From Bog-756 sp049517675 (lineage in GTDB: Bacteria; Actinomycetota; Acidimicrobiia; Acidimicrobiales; RAAP-2): DNA of 64,000 nucleotides. Shown in pieces: positions 8,265 to 16,493 of this stretch. Below the pieces are notes generated by a model. The model had not been told where the DNA came from. It did no database searches and worked only from the letters and a program-made list of their open reading frames with translations. Location of the stretch: positions 1 through 64,000 of the forward strand of contig JBEKRV010000004.1 in assembly GCA_049517675.1 (NCBI GenBank), given 5' to 3'. A program made the position numbers and the translations under genes. Within the stretch, counting starts at the first letter, position 1; every line of letters begins with the position of its first letter.

Positions 8265-9971
8265 ATGACCCTGGACCACCAGCTGACGGCGCTCGAGATC
8301 GCCCGGAACGCCTCGCTGCTCCCGATCACCGAGGTGGCCGCGGGGATGGGGATCACCGAGGATCTGCTCGAACCCTACGGGCGCTACGTGGCCAAGGTGT
8401 CGCTCGGTGCCGGGGACGCGCTGGCCGACCGGCCCCGGGCCCGCTACGTCGTGGTCACCGCCGTCACCCCGACGCCGCTCGGCGAGGGGAAGACGACCAC
8501 CACCATCGGACTGGCCCAGGGGATGGCCCACATCGGCAAGCGGGCCACGGCGGCCATCCGGCAGTCCTCGATGGGACCGACCTTCGGCATCAAGGGGGGC
8601 GCAGCGGGCGGCGGCTACAGCCAGGCCGCGCCCTTCGAGGCGTTCAACCTGCACCTGACCGGCGACATGCACGCGGTCACCGCCGCCCACAACACCCTTT
8701 CGGCCGTCGTCGACAACCACCTGTACCACGGCAACGCGCTCGACCTGGACATCCACGACATCACATGGAGGCGCGTGCTCGACGTCAACGACAGGAGCCT
8801 GCGCAACCTGGTGATCGGCCTCGGCACGTCCCAGGACGGCGTGCCCCGCCAGTCGGGATTCGACATCACGGCCGCGTCCGAGGTCATGGCGGTGCTGGCC
8901 CTGTCGACGTCCCTGGCCGACATGCGACGGCGGCTCGGGGCCATCGTGGTCGGTTTCGACACGTCGGGCCGACCGGTCACCGCCGACGACGTCCGCGGGG
9001 CCGGGGCCATGACGGTCATCATGCGCGAGGCGCTCAAGCCCAACCTGCTCCAGACCCTGGAGAACACCCCGGTCCTCGTCCACGCCGGACCCTTCGGCAA
9101 CATCGCCCACGGGAACTCGTCGGTCGTCGCCGACCGGATCGGGATCCACACCGGCGACTTCCTGATCACCGAGGCCGGGTTCGGGGCGGACATGGGTGCC
9201 GAGCGGTTCTTCAACATCAAGTGCCGGGTCTCCGGCCTCGTCCCCGACGCCGCCGTCGTCGTCACGACCGTCCGGGCGCTCAAGGCCCACTCGGGTGCCC
9301 ATCGGATCGTGGCGGGAAGGCCCCTGCCACCGGCGCTCCTCGAGGAGAACCCCGACGAGGTACGGCACGGAGGGGCCAACCTGGTCAAGCAGATCGAGAA
9401 CGTCCGCATGCACGGGGTGACCCCTGTGGTCGCCATCAACGCCTTCCCCGGCGACTTCCCGAGCGAGTACGACGCCATCCGCGGGATCGCCGCGTCGCTC
9501 GGCGTCCGATGTGCCGTCTCCACGCACTTCGCCGACGGCGGGGCGGGAGCGAGCGAGCTGGCCGAGGCGGTGGCCGCCGCGGCCGAGGAGCCGAGCACGT
9601 TCGCCTTCCTCTACCCGCTCGAGGCGTCGCTGCGCACGAAGATCGAGACCGTCGCCACCCGGGTCTACGGGGCCGACGGGGTCGACTACCAGCCGTCGGC
9701 CGCACGTCGGATCGACCAGCTGCAGGCGGGCGGGTTCGGGGCGCTCCCGGTGTGCATCGCCAAGACCCACCTGTCCATCTCGTCGGACCCGGGCCTCACC
9801 GGAGCCCCCACCGGTTGGCGCCTGCCGGTGCGCGAGGTCCGCCTGTCGGCCGGCGCCGGGTTCGCCTACGCCATCTGCGGCGACATGCGCACCATGCCCG
9901 GCCTCGGCTCCCATCCCGCCGCGTTCGACATCGACATCGACGACGCCGGGGAGATCGTCGGCCTCTACTGA
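8265..9971 (+). CDS. fhs: Formate-tetrahydrofolate ligase
   Basis: 568 residues, close to the family's 555-560. It makes 10-formyl-tetrahydrofolate from formate, ATP and tetrahydrofolate, feeding one-carbon units to purine and methionine synthesis. The ATP-binding loop TPLGEGKTTTTIGLAQ is near residues 69-84, followed by the family signature RQSSMGPTFGIKGGAAGGGYSQ (split here as RQSSMGPTFG and IKGGAAGGGYSQ). The conserved EAGFGADMGAERFFNIKCR segment and the C-terminal GDMRTMPGLG are also intact. ATG at 8265 is preceded by GGAGAGGA. No folD or other folate gene is next to it; purE at 48 kb is a purine-pathway gene elsewhere in the window. Confidence 0.96.
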   Translation: MTLDHQLTALEIARNASLLPITEVAAGMGITEDLLEPYGRYVAKVSLGAGDALADRPRARYVVVTAVTPTPLGEGKTTTTIGLAQGMAHIGKRATAAIRQSSMGPTFGIKGGAAGGGYSQAAPFEAFNLHLTGDMHAVTAAHNTLSAVVDNHLYHGNALDLDIHDITWRRVLDVNDRSLRNLVIGLGTSQDGVPRQSGFDITAASEVMAVLALSTSLADMRRRLGAIVVGFDTSGRPVTADDVRGAGAMTVIMREALKPNLLQTLENTPVLVHAGPFGNIAHGNSSVVADRIGIHTGDFLITEAGFGADMGAERFFNIKCRVSGLVPDAAVVVTTVRALKAHSGAHRIVAGRPLPPALLEENPDEVRHGGANLVKQIENVRMHGVTPVVAINAFPGDFPSEYDAIRGIAASLGVRCAVSTHFADGGAGASELAEAVAAAAEEPSTFAFLYPLEASLRTKIETVATRVYGADGVDYQPSAARRIDQLQAGGFGALPVCIAKTHLSISSDPGLTGAPTGWRLPVREVRLSAGAGFAYAICGDMRTMPGLGSHPAAFDIDIDDAGEIVGLY

Positions 9972-10065
9972 CCGTGGATCGGGTCCACGGCGGGTCCGGG
10001 CGGCCGACCGGGGTGGAAACCCCGGCACCCTTGCCCTCCACCCGGGCCGATGCAACACTCCGCTG

Positions 10066-11763
10066 ATGCCCTCTCCCGGACGCCCGACCCGACCGCCGCG
10101 CCATCGCCGGCGCCGTAGGGCCAGGGGCGCCGCCCTCCTCGCCGTCGTCGCGATGGCGACTCTGGCCGGTTGCTCGTCCGCATCGTCGTCCCCGACGACC
10201 TCCCCGACGACCGGCACGGCATCGTCCGCGTCCACCACCTCGTGCCACTACGCGCTCCCCTCCCGTCCCGTGCGGGCGACGCCGGTGCCCGGGGTCCCGA
10301 GCGACTGGGACGTGACGTCGTTCGACGGCACGGTGATCCGGGCGCACTGGTTCCCCCTGTCCACCTACGTCCCGGGTGCCGGACCCGGACCCCACCCGAC
10401 CGTCTTCATGGGTCCGGGCTGGAGCCTCGCCGGCGACACCGACACCACCGGCCAGGGGATCCTGGGGGGACTTCCCATCAAGGACCTCCTGGCCGCCGGG
10501 TACAACGTCCTGACCTGGGACCCGCGCGGATTCGGACAGTCCGGGGGCGACGCCGAGGTCGACAGCCCCGCCTACGAGGCCCGCGATGTCAGCACGCTCA
10601 TCGACTGGGTCTCCGCCCTGCCCGGCGTGCAGCTCGACGGCCCGGGCGACCCACGGATGGGGATGGTCGGCGGCTCCTACGGCGGCGGCATCCAACTGGT
10701 GACGGCGGCCACCGACTGCCGGGTCGACGCCATCGTCCCCACCATCGCCTGGAACTCGCTGACCACCAGCCTCGACAAGTCGGGAACGTACAAGATCGGG
10801 TGGTCGAGCATCCTGACCAACCTCTCCTCGAGCGACCACGTGGCTCCGGAGGTCACGGCCGCCGCCGCATCGGGCCGGACCACCGGGGTCGTCACCCCCG
10901 CCGAGATCGCCTGGTTCGGTGCCCGGGGGCCGGCCCCGCTGCTCGGCCGGATCCACATCCCCACCCTCATCGTCCAGGGCACGGTCGACACGCTGTTCAC
11001 CCTCCAGGAGGGGGTCGACAATTATGAGGCCCTCCGGGCCGACGGGGTCACCACCTCGATGCAGTGGTTCTGCGGCGGTCACGGGGTCTGCCTCACCGAT
11101 CCCGGCAACGTGGGCGCACCCGAGGAGGCCACACTGGCCTGGCTGAAGCGCTACGTGCAGCGCGACACCTCGGTCGACACCGGCCCCGGCTTCTCCTTCG
11201 TCGACCAGAACGGCACCACCTACTCGGCCCCGTCGTACCCGGTGCCCCTCGGCTCCCCCTTCTCGGCCTCGGGCTCGGGCACCCTCGACCTGGTGTCCTC
11301 CGGGGGTTCGGGCCCGATCACCTCGACCCCGGGCGACCAGGAGCTCGGCTCGCTGGTCGCCCCGATCACCCCGGCGCCGGCCACCGACGCCGTCGACGTC
11401 CCGGTCACCTTCCCGAGGTCGGGCGTGATCGTCGGGGCACCCCGGGTGGTCCTCACCTACCGGGGGACGGTCGCCCCCGGCACCCGGCCGACCCGGGTCT
11501 TCGCCCAGCTGGTCGACACCTCGACCGGGCTGGTCCTCGGGAACCAGGTCACCCCGATCCCCGTCGCCCTCGACGGCTCGACCCACACCGTCTCGATCCC
11601 GCTCGAGATCGTGGCCTACACGGCCACCCCGGCGTCGCACGTCGAACTGCAGCTGGTGGCCACCACCGTTGCCTACGCGACGCCCCGGCTCGGCGGCTCG
11701 GTGGACTTCTCGTCGATCCGCCTCGCCCTGCCGGTCGCCTCCACCCTCACCGCGCAGGGCTGA
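10066..11763 (+). CDS. Lipoprotein hydrolase of the X-Pro dipeptidyl-peptidase/CocE type
   Basis: 565 residues. A twin-Arg-rich start and hydrophobic core end in the lipobox LAGC (Cys36), so the protein is probably anchored on the outer face of the membrane. The alpha/beta-hydrolase core has WDPRGFGQSGG, the nucleophile GGSYGGG (Ser204), the acid in VQGTVDTLF and His in CGGHGVC. A C-terminal jelly-roll-like part (about 380-565) fits the X-Pro dipeptidyl-peptidase C-terminal domain of S15/CocE enzymes. A weak -10-like AACACT ends 6 bases before the ATG, and no ribosome-binding site is visible. It is convergent with the next hydrolase, 15 bases away. Substrate unknown: peptide or ester. Confidence 0.75.
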   Translation: MPSPGRPTRPPRHRRRRRARGAALLAVVAMATLAGCSSASSSPTTSPTTGTASSASTTSCHYALPSRPVRATPVPGVPSDWDVTSFDGTVIRAHWFPLSTYVPGAGPGPHPTVFMGPGWSLAGDTDTTGQGILGGLPIKDLLAAGYNVLTWDPRGFGQSGGDAEVDSPAYEARDVSTLIDWVSALPGVQLDGPGDPRMGMVGGSYGGGIQLVTAATDCRVDAIVPTIAWNSLTTSLDKSGTYKIGWSSILTNLSSSDHVAPEVTAAAASGRTTGVVTPAEIAWFGARGPAPLLGRIHIPTLIVQGTVDTLFTLQEGVDNYEALRADGVTTSMQWFCGGHGVCLTDPGNVGAPEEATLAWLKRYVQRDTSVDTGPGFSFVDQNGTTYSAPSYPVPLGSPFSASGSGTLDLVSSGGSGPITSTPGDQELGSLVAPITPAPATDAVDVPVTFPRSGVIVGAPRVVLTYRGTVAPGTRPTRVFAQLVDTSTGLVLGNQVTPIPVALDGSTHTVSIPLEIVAYTATPASHVELQLVATTVAYATPRLGGSVDFSSIRLALPVASTLTAQG

Positions 11764-11778
11764 GCCGGTCCCGCCCGA

Positions 11779-12567
11779 TCAGTCGGGCAGTCCGGCCAGA
11801 AAGGACAGGATCGCGTCGTCGACCGGACCGGGGTGGGTCATGTTGGCGGCGTGGCTCCCACCGTCGACGGCGACCACACCCGCGCACCCGGGGAGCCCGG
11901 CGGCCAGTGCCTCGGCCTTGTCCATGGTGATGGCCACGTCGGCCGTGCCGTGGACCACCAGCGCCGGCGCGGTGATCTCTCCCAACCGGTCGGCGATGCT
12001 CTCGCGCTCGACGAGCGCGGTCCCCGGACTGCGGAGCGCCTCGCGTGGACGGGACCGCCAGACGGCCGTCCACGCGGCCGACAGCCGGGGGTCGCCGATG
12101 ATGATCGACGCGATGGTGGCCGCCAGCTCGTCCGAGGGTCCGTTCGCCACCCAGTCGTCGAGCATCCCCTCGCACAACGGGATGACGTCGGCGTCCTCGG
12201 TGCCGGCCTGGGTGTCGAGCAGGACGAGGCCGCGGACACGACCGGGTGCGAGCAGCACGACCCGCAGGGAGATGAAGCCGCCCTGGGACATGCCCCCGAC
12301 CACCGCCCGCTCGATCCCCAGGTGGTCCATGAGGCCCAGGCAGTCGGCGGCCGAGTCCCAGTAGGTGAACGGCTCGCCGTCGTAGACGGTGTCGCCGAAG
12401 CCCCGCTGGTCCCAGGTGACCACCCGGTAGTCGTCGCGCAACGCGGCGACCTGGGGCCCGAACATGGTGCGGTCCATGAGGAATCCGTGGGCCAGCACGA
12501 CCACCGGCCCGTCACCGCCGGTGTCTTCGTAGGCGATCGTCGTCCCGCCGACCGGTGCCGTGCCCAT
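11779..12567 (-). CDS. Alpha/beta hydrolase
   Basis: 262 residues, the usual size for a single-domain alpha/beta hydrolase. HGFLMDRTMF supplies the oxyanion region, GGMSQGG the nucleophile Ser, VVHGTADVAI the acid and GGSHAAN the His, so the triad is complete. The WDQRGFGDT turn is typical of esterases, epoxide-opening enzymes and haloperoxidase-like members. The ATG has GAGGAGGGA 6-14 bases upstream. It is transcribed alone, convergent with the lipoprotein hydrolase. The reaction cannot be narrowed from sequence. Confidence 0.75.
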   Translation of the reverse strand: MGTAPVGGTTIAYEDTGGDGPVVVLAHGFLMDRTMFGPQVAALRDDYRVVTWDQRGFGDTVYDGEPFTYWDSAADCLGLMDHLGIERAVVGGMSQGGFISLRVVLLAPGRVRGLVLLDTQAGTEDADVIPLCEGMLDDWVANGPSDELAATIASIIIGDPRLSAAWTAVWRSRPREALRSPGTALVERESIADRLGEITAPALVVHGTADVAITMDKAEALAAGLPGCAGVVAVDGGSHAANMTHPGPVDDAILSFLAGLPD

Positions 12568-12689
12568 GCGAAGTCCCTCCTCGTCGGCGCCGGTCACCCA
12601 CGGGCCACCCGTCGGCTCGGCACGTCCGGCGGAGTGTAGGCCGGATCGTCCCGCCGGACCCGTGGTCCGCGACGCGCCCACCGGGGGGA

Positions 12690-12932
12690 CTACTGGAGAT
12701 AGCCCTCGACCGTCTCCTCGGGCCTGGCGACCGCCTCGTCGGGCAGGCCGCCCGAGCCGCGCAGGGCACGTCGCTGGCGCAGGAGGTCCCAGAGTTGGTC
12801 GAGGGTGCGTTCGATCGACCGGAGCCTGGCATGCTCCTCGGGCGTCAGGACCCTCCCCACGTGGCCCTCCTCGAGCCGCCGCTCCTCCCCTGCGAGCTTG
12901 GTGATCCGGGCGATGATCTGCTCGTCCTCCAT
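12690..12932 (-). CDS. DUF2630 family small protein
   Basis: 80 residues, very rich in charged residues and predicted as two helices. LTPEEHARLRSIERTLDQLWDLLRQRRA (as LTPEEHARL and LDQLWDLLRQRRA) and the ending VEGYLQ are hallmarks of DUF2630, an actinobacterial family of about 80 residues with no assigned role. The ATG has GAGGAGAGGAG directly upstream. It lies alone between the hydrolase and the acyl-CoA dehydrogenase, on the same strand as both. Confidence 0.82.
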   Translation of the reverse strand: MEDEQIIARITKLAGEERRLEEGHVGRVLTPEEHARLRSIERTLDQLWDLLRQRRALRGSGGLPDEAVARPEETVEGYLQ

Positions 12933-13046
12933 GGTGGGCTCCTCTCCTCGCCGATGTACCCGGAGGCTACGGCGACGACCGCCAGCGTCGCGCGCACGGA
13001 CCCGGCCGGCGCCCGTGGGCCCGGGGTCCCGCCGCCCCGGCCGGGG

Positions 13047-14198
13047 TCAGCGTCTGGCCCGCGGAAGGCCGAGCCCGATCCACGAGATGATGTCCCGCTG
13101 GATCTCGTTGGTGCCGCCTCCGAAGGTGAAGATCGTCTGGCTCCGGGCCCGCTGTTCGAGATGGCCGCCGAGGACGGCGCCGGGCGAGCCCTCGGCCAGG
13201 TAGCCGGCCTGGCCGACGATCTCGAGCAGGACGCGGTAGGCCTCGAGGGCGAACTCGCTCCCGTAGACCTTGGTGGCCGAGGCGTCGGCCGGGTCGAGTC
13301 CGGTGCCCGCCGCCCACGCCACCTTCCAGTTGATGAGCTTGAGGTACTCCGCCCGTGCCCACAACCGGGCCAGGTGCAGCTGGACCCACTGCTGGTCGAT
13401 GACCCGGCGGCCGTCGGACAACCGCTCCTCGGCAGCCCAGGTCCGCACCTCGGCGATGCTGCGCAGGATGCCCGAGACCGGGCAGATGGCCACCCGTTCG
13501 AAGTTGAGCTGGTTGGTGATGAGCGTCCACCCGCCGTTCTCCTCGCCGACCAGGTTCGTCGCCGGCACCCGGACGTCCTCGTAGAACGTGGAGCTGGTGA
13601 ACTCGCCGGCCATCGTGGGCAGTGGCGTCCAGCTGAAGCCGGGGGCGTCGACGGGGACGATGAACACCGACAGCCCCTTGTGCTTCGCGGCATCGGGGTC
13701 GGTGCGCGCCGCCAGCCACACGTAGTCGGCGTACTGGATGGCGCTGGTGTACAGCTTCTCGCCGTTGATGACGTACTCGTCGCCGTCCCGCACCGCCCGT
13801 GTCCGTAGCGACGCCAGGTCGGTCCCGGCCGTCGGCTCGGTGTACCCGATGGAGAAGTGGACCTCGCCACGCATGATGGCGGGGAGGAAGCGCTCCTTCT
13901 GCTCCTCGGTGCCGAGCTGCATGATCGCCGGGCCGACACTGTTGAGCGTGAGCAGCGGGAGGGGCACGCCGGCCCAGTGGGACTCCTCGACGAAGATCAT
14001 CTGGTCGACGGGTCCCCTCCCGTGCCCGCCGTACTCGACGGGCCACCCGATGCCCAGCCAGCCGTCCGACCCCATCCTGGCGATGGTCTCGACGTAGTCC
14101 GGTCGACCGCCGTCCGGCCCCGACGACGCCAGGTCGGCGAAGTAGGACCGGAGCGTCGCCTGCAGATCCAGCTGCTCGTCGGTCAGGGCGAGGTGCAC
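13047..14198 (-). CDS. Acyl-CoA dehydrogenase, FadE26 (ChsE4)-like
   Basis: 383 residues with the full acyl-CoA dehydrogenase layout: N-terminal helices, FSIGYTEPTAGTDLASLRTRA (FAD/substrate region, here given as YTEPTAGTDLASL), VINGEKLYTSAIQYADYVWLA, and the C-terminal FGGGTNEIQRDII. From memory, this ending and the GWPVEYGGHGRG and MAGEFTSS segments are closest to mycobacterial FadE26/ChsE4, one half of a two-subunit enzyme acting on steroid side-chain CoA esters. No FadE27-like partner is adjacent, so the pairing is uncertain. The GTG start has GGGAGA upstream. It is divergent from an SDR gene across 62 bases. Confidence 0.85.
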   Translation of the reverse strand: MHLALTDEQLDLQATLRSYFADLASSGPDGGRPDYVETIARMGSDGWLGIGWPVEYGGHGRGPVDQMIFVEESHWAGVPLPLLTLNSVGPAIMQLGTEEQKERFLPAIMRGEVHFSIGYTEPTAGTDLASLRTRAVRDGDEYVINGEKLYTSAIQYADYVWLAARTDPDAAKHKGLSVFIVPVDAPGFSWTPLPTMAGEFTSSTFYEDVRVPATNLVGEENGGWTLITNQLNFERVAICPVSGILRSIAEVRTWAAEERLSDGRRVIDQQWVQLHLARLWARAEYLKLINWKVAWAAGTGLDPADASATKVYGSEFALEAYRVLLEIVGQAGYLAEGSPGAVLGGHLEQRARSQTIFTFGGGTNEIQRDIISWIGLGLPRARR

Positions 14199-14246
14199 GT
14201 CGGGTCTCCCATGGCTGCGGACGTTACCAATCGATCCGCCGTGGGG

Positions 14247-14252
14247 TACCGT
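14247..14252 (+). promoter_or_regulatory. Leaderless-type -10 element (TACCGT)
   Basis: TACCGT ends 8 bases before the ATG at 14261. No ribosome-binding site precedes that ATG. Confidence 0.45.
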
Positions 14253-14260
14253 CCCCTGCC

Positions 14261-15055
14261 ATGAGCGACTCCACTGCACCCACCCCACCCGATGCGCTGT
14301 TCTCCGTGGCCGGCAAGACCGTCGTGGTCACCGGCGGCAGTCGCGGGATCGGGCGCATGATCGCCGGCGGCTTCGTGGCCGCCGGTGCCGATGTCGTCAT
14401 CGCGTCGCGCAAGGCCGACGCCGTCCGGGAGACCGTGGCCGAACTGTCGGCCTACGGCACCTGTGCCGGTCTGGCCGCCGACCTCTCCACCGAGGAGGGG
14501 GCCCGCTCGTTCGCCGAAGACGTGGCCGCCGACCACGATGCGGTGCACGTCCTGGTCAACAACGCCGGCGCCACGTGGGGGGCACCGCTCGTCGAGCACG
14601 ACACCGCGTCGTGGGACCGTGTCCTCAACCTCAACGTCCAGGGGGTGTTCCACACCACCAAGTTCTTCCTCCCCCTCCTCGAGGCGGCGTCGGCCCCCGA
14701 CGATCCGGCCCGGGTGATCAACATCGGCTCGATCGACGGCATCCACGTTCCGGTCCTCGAGTCGTACTCGTACTCGTCGTCGAAGGCCGCCGTCCACCAG
14801 CTCACCCGCCACCTGGCACGCCACCTGGCCCCCCGGATCACCGTCAACGCCGTCGCCCCGGGGCCGTTCGAGTCCAAGATGATGGCCGCCACCCTCGACG
14901 CCTTCGGCGAGCAGATCGCCGCGTCGGCGCCACTCAAGCGGATCGGCCGACCCGACGACATGGCCGGGATCACCATCTTCCTCGCGTCCCGCGCCGGCTC
15001 CTATCTGACCGGCGCCGTGATCCCCGTCGACGGGGGCATCGCCATGTCCGGCTGA
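14261..15055 (+). CDS. Short-chain dehydrogenase/reductase (RhlG/FabG-like)
   Basis: 264 residues. TGGSRGIG near 25-32 binds the cofactor, IASRKADAV after the second strand suggests NADP preference (Arg-Lys), NNAG is present, and the Ser (INIGSIDG) and Tyr-Lys motif (YSYSSSKAA) are intact. The C-terminal PVDGGIAMSG is the usual FabG-type ending. It resembles beta-ketoacyl reductases and RhlG-like SDRs. Divergent transcription from the acyl-CoA dehydrogenase gene suggests a shared role in acyl-CoA turnover, as inference. Confidence 0.82.
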   Translation: MSDSTAPTPPDALFSVAGKTVVVTGGSRGIGRMIAGGFVAAGADVVIASRKADAVRETVAELSAYGTCAGLAADLSTEEGARSFAEDVAADHDAVHVLVNNAGATWGAPLVEHDTASWDRVLNLNVQGVFHTTKFFLPLLEAASAPDDPARVINIGSIDGIHVPVLESYSYSSSKAAVHQLTRHLARHLAPRITVNAVAPGPFESKMMAATLDAFGEQIAASAPLKRIGRPDDMAGITIFLASRAGSYLTGAVIPVDGGIAMSG

Positions 15056-15147
15056 CCCCGAGCCTGGGCGACGGGGACGCCCGTCCGTCCCGGTCCCGGG
15101 ACGGGAACGCCCCGGGACCGGCGCGCCGTGGCGTTTTGAACGCACTC

Positions 15148-15165
15148 AGTGGTAAGCTAACCACT
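15148..15165. promoter_or_regulatory. Palindrome AGTGGT-N6-ACCACT upstream of the NlpC/P60 gene
   Basis: A perfect 6-base inverted repeat with a 6-base spacer (AAGCTA) lies 47 bases before the start at 15212. It could be an operator. It contains GGTAAGCTAACC, nearly repeated upstream of the GGDEF gene at 40230-40242. Confidence 0.4.
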
Positions 15166-15211
15166 CTACGTGTGATCAGGTCGGTCATCGTCGCGTCCGG
15201 GGGGTCGAAGC

Positions 15212-16462
15212 ATGCACCTTGCCCGAAGCAGCCGTTCGGGGCGGTCCGCCCGGCTCGCGGCCGCCCTCCTCTCGGTGGTCGTCCTCTCGGGGACGGTCGC
15301 CACCGGCACGGTCGGTGGGACGGCCGGTGCCTCGCCGGTCGCCCATTCATTGCCGTCCCCCGTCTCGGACTCCTTCTGGCTGGTCACCACCGGTGGTCCC
15401 GTCGAGGCATACGGGGTGCCCGCCCTCGGCTCGCCCGCAGGACCGCTCAACCGGCCACTGGTCGCTGCCCAGCCGACCGTCGACCGTGGCGGCTACTGGC
15501 TGGTGGCGAGCGACGGCGGGGTGTTCGCCTACGGTGACGCCCGGTTCTACGGGTCCACCGGGGGGATCACCCTGAACCGGCCGATCGTCGGAGTGGCCCG
15601 GACGGCGAACGACGGTGGCTACTGGCTGGTGGCCGCGGACGGCGGGATCTTCGCCTTCGGCGACGCCGGGTTCTACGGGTCGACCGGGGCGCTCACCCTC
15701 AACCAGCCCATCGTCGGGATGGCCCCCACCGCCGACGGGAGGGGTTACTGGTTGGTGGCGGCGGACGGCGGGATCTTCGCCTTCGGCGACGCCGGGTTCT
15801 ACGGGTCGACCGGGGCCCTCACGCTCGACCAGCCCATCGTCGGGATGGCTCCCACCGTCGACGGGAGGGGTTACTGGTTGGTGGCGGCGGACGGCGGCGT
15901 CTTCGCCTTCGGCGACGCCGGGTTCTACGGGTCGGCGGCCGGAACCACCGGGGAGCCGGTCGAGCGGCTGGTGAACACGGGCGACGACGGGGGCTACTGG
16001 GTCTTCTCGCAGAACGGGACGGCCGAGGCCTTCGGGGACGCCGCCGGCCGGACGCCGCCGCCCCAGGCACTCGTCTTCGAGCCGGTGACCCCCGGGGACC
16101 GGGTCGTCCTCTTCGCCTTCCAGCAGCTCGGCAAGCCGTACATCTGGGGCGGGAACGGCCCCGTCGGCTACGACTGCTCCGGCCTCGCCCTGGCCTCGTG
16201 GGTCAACGGGGCCGGCGTGAGCTTCGCGCGGGTGGCCGACGACCAGTACGAAACGGCCGGGGTCCCGGTCGGGCTCGGGCAGCTCCAGGCCGGGGACCTC
16301 GTGTTCTGGGGGACCGATGCGGCCGACTGGACCTCGGTGTACCACACGGCCATCTACGTGGGTGGCAACCGTATCGTGGAAGCCACCGGGGACGAGGTCC
16401 AGCTCAACGCCATCGACCAGTGGGGACTCGACCAGCTGATGCCCAACGGCCGGCGGCCGTGA
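15212..16462 (+). CDS. Secreted GYW-repeat protein with C-terminal NlpC/P60 domain
   Basis: 416 residues. Signal peptide: basic start, hydrophobic core about 13-32, likely cut after GASPVAHS or AGA. Residues about 50-285 are five copies of a repeat near 42 residues, core GYWLVAADGG(I/V)FAFGDAGFYGS, which may fold as a beta-propeller-like or solenoid unit. The C-terminal domain (about 300-416) is NlpC/P60: catalytic Cys322 in YDCSGL and His378 in VYHTAIYVGG, so it probably cleaves peptidoglycan stem peptides. GGGGGG upstream may serve as the ribosome-binding site. The repeats probably target the enzyme to the wall; the Rpf-like protein at 58.8 kb uses the same repeat. Confidence 0.85.
   Translation: MHLARSSRSGRSARLAAALLSVVVLSGTVATGTVGGTAGASPVAHSLPSPVSDSFWLVTTGGPVEAYGVPALGSPAGPLNRPLVAAQPTVDRGGYWLVASDGGVFAYGDARFYGSTGGITLNRPIVGVARTANDGGYWLVAADGGIFAFGDAGFYGSTGALTLNQPIVGMAPTADGRGYWLVAADGGIFAFGDAGFYGSTGALTLDQPIVGMAPTVDGRGYWLVAADGGVFAFGDAGFYGSAAGTTGEPVERLVNTGDDGGYWVFSQNGTAEAFGDAAGRTPPPQALVFEPVTPGDRVVLFAFQQLGKPYIWGGNGPVGYDCSGLALASWVNGAGVSFARVADDQYETAGVPVGLGQLQAGDLVFWGTDAADWTSVYHTAIYVGGNRIVEATGDEVQLNAIDQWGLDQLMPNGRRP
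15491..16030 (+). repeat. Tandem 126-base coding repeat (about 4.5 copies)
   Basis: GYW codons begin at 15491, 15617, 15743, 15869 and 15992, so the unit is 126 bases (42 residues), with the last copy 123. The copies from 15617 to 15990 are nearly identical in DNA, suggesting recent duplication or gene conversion. Confidence 0.85.
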
Positions 16463-16493
16463 GGCCCCTCCGGTACGACCGCACCCGTCGGGT

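Noticed and set aside
7341..10238. A very long minus-strand open frame covering the whole fhs gene
   Set aside because: It is a shadow frame: composition is Arg/Gly/Asp-rich with no known motif. Only its 3' end (7341-8093) is a real gene on that strand.
15491..16030. Regularly spaced repeats that might suggest a CRISPR array
   Set aside because: The 126-base units keep one reading frame and encode a 42-residue protein repeat; no spacers or cas genes.
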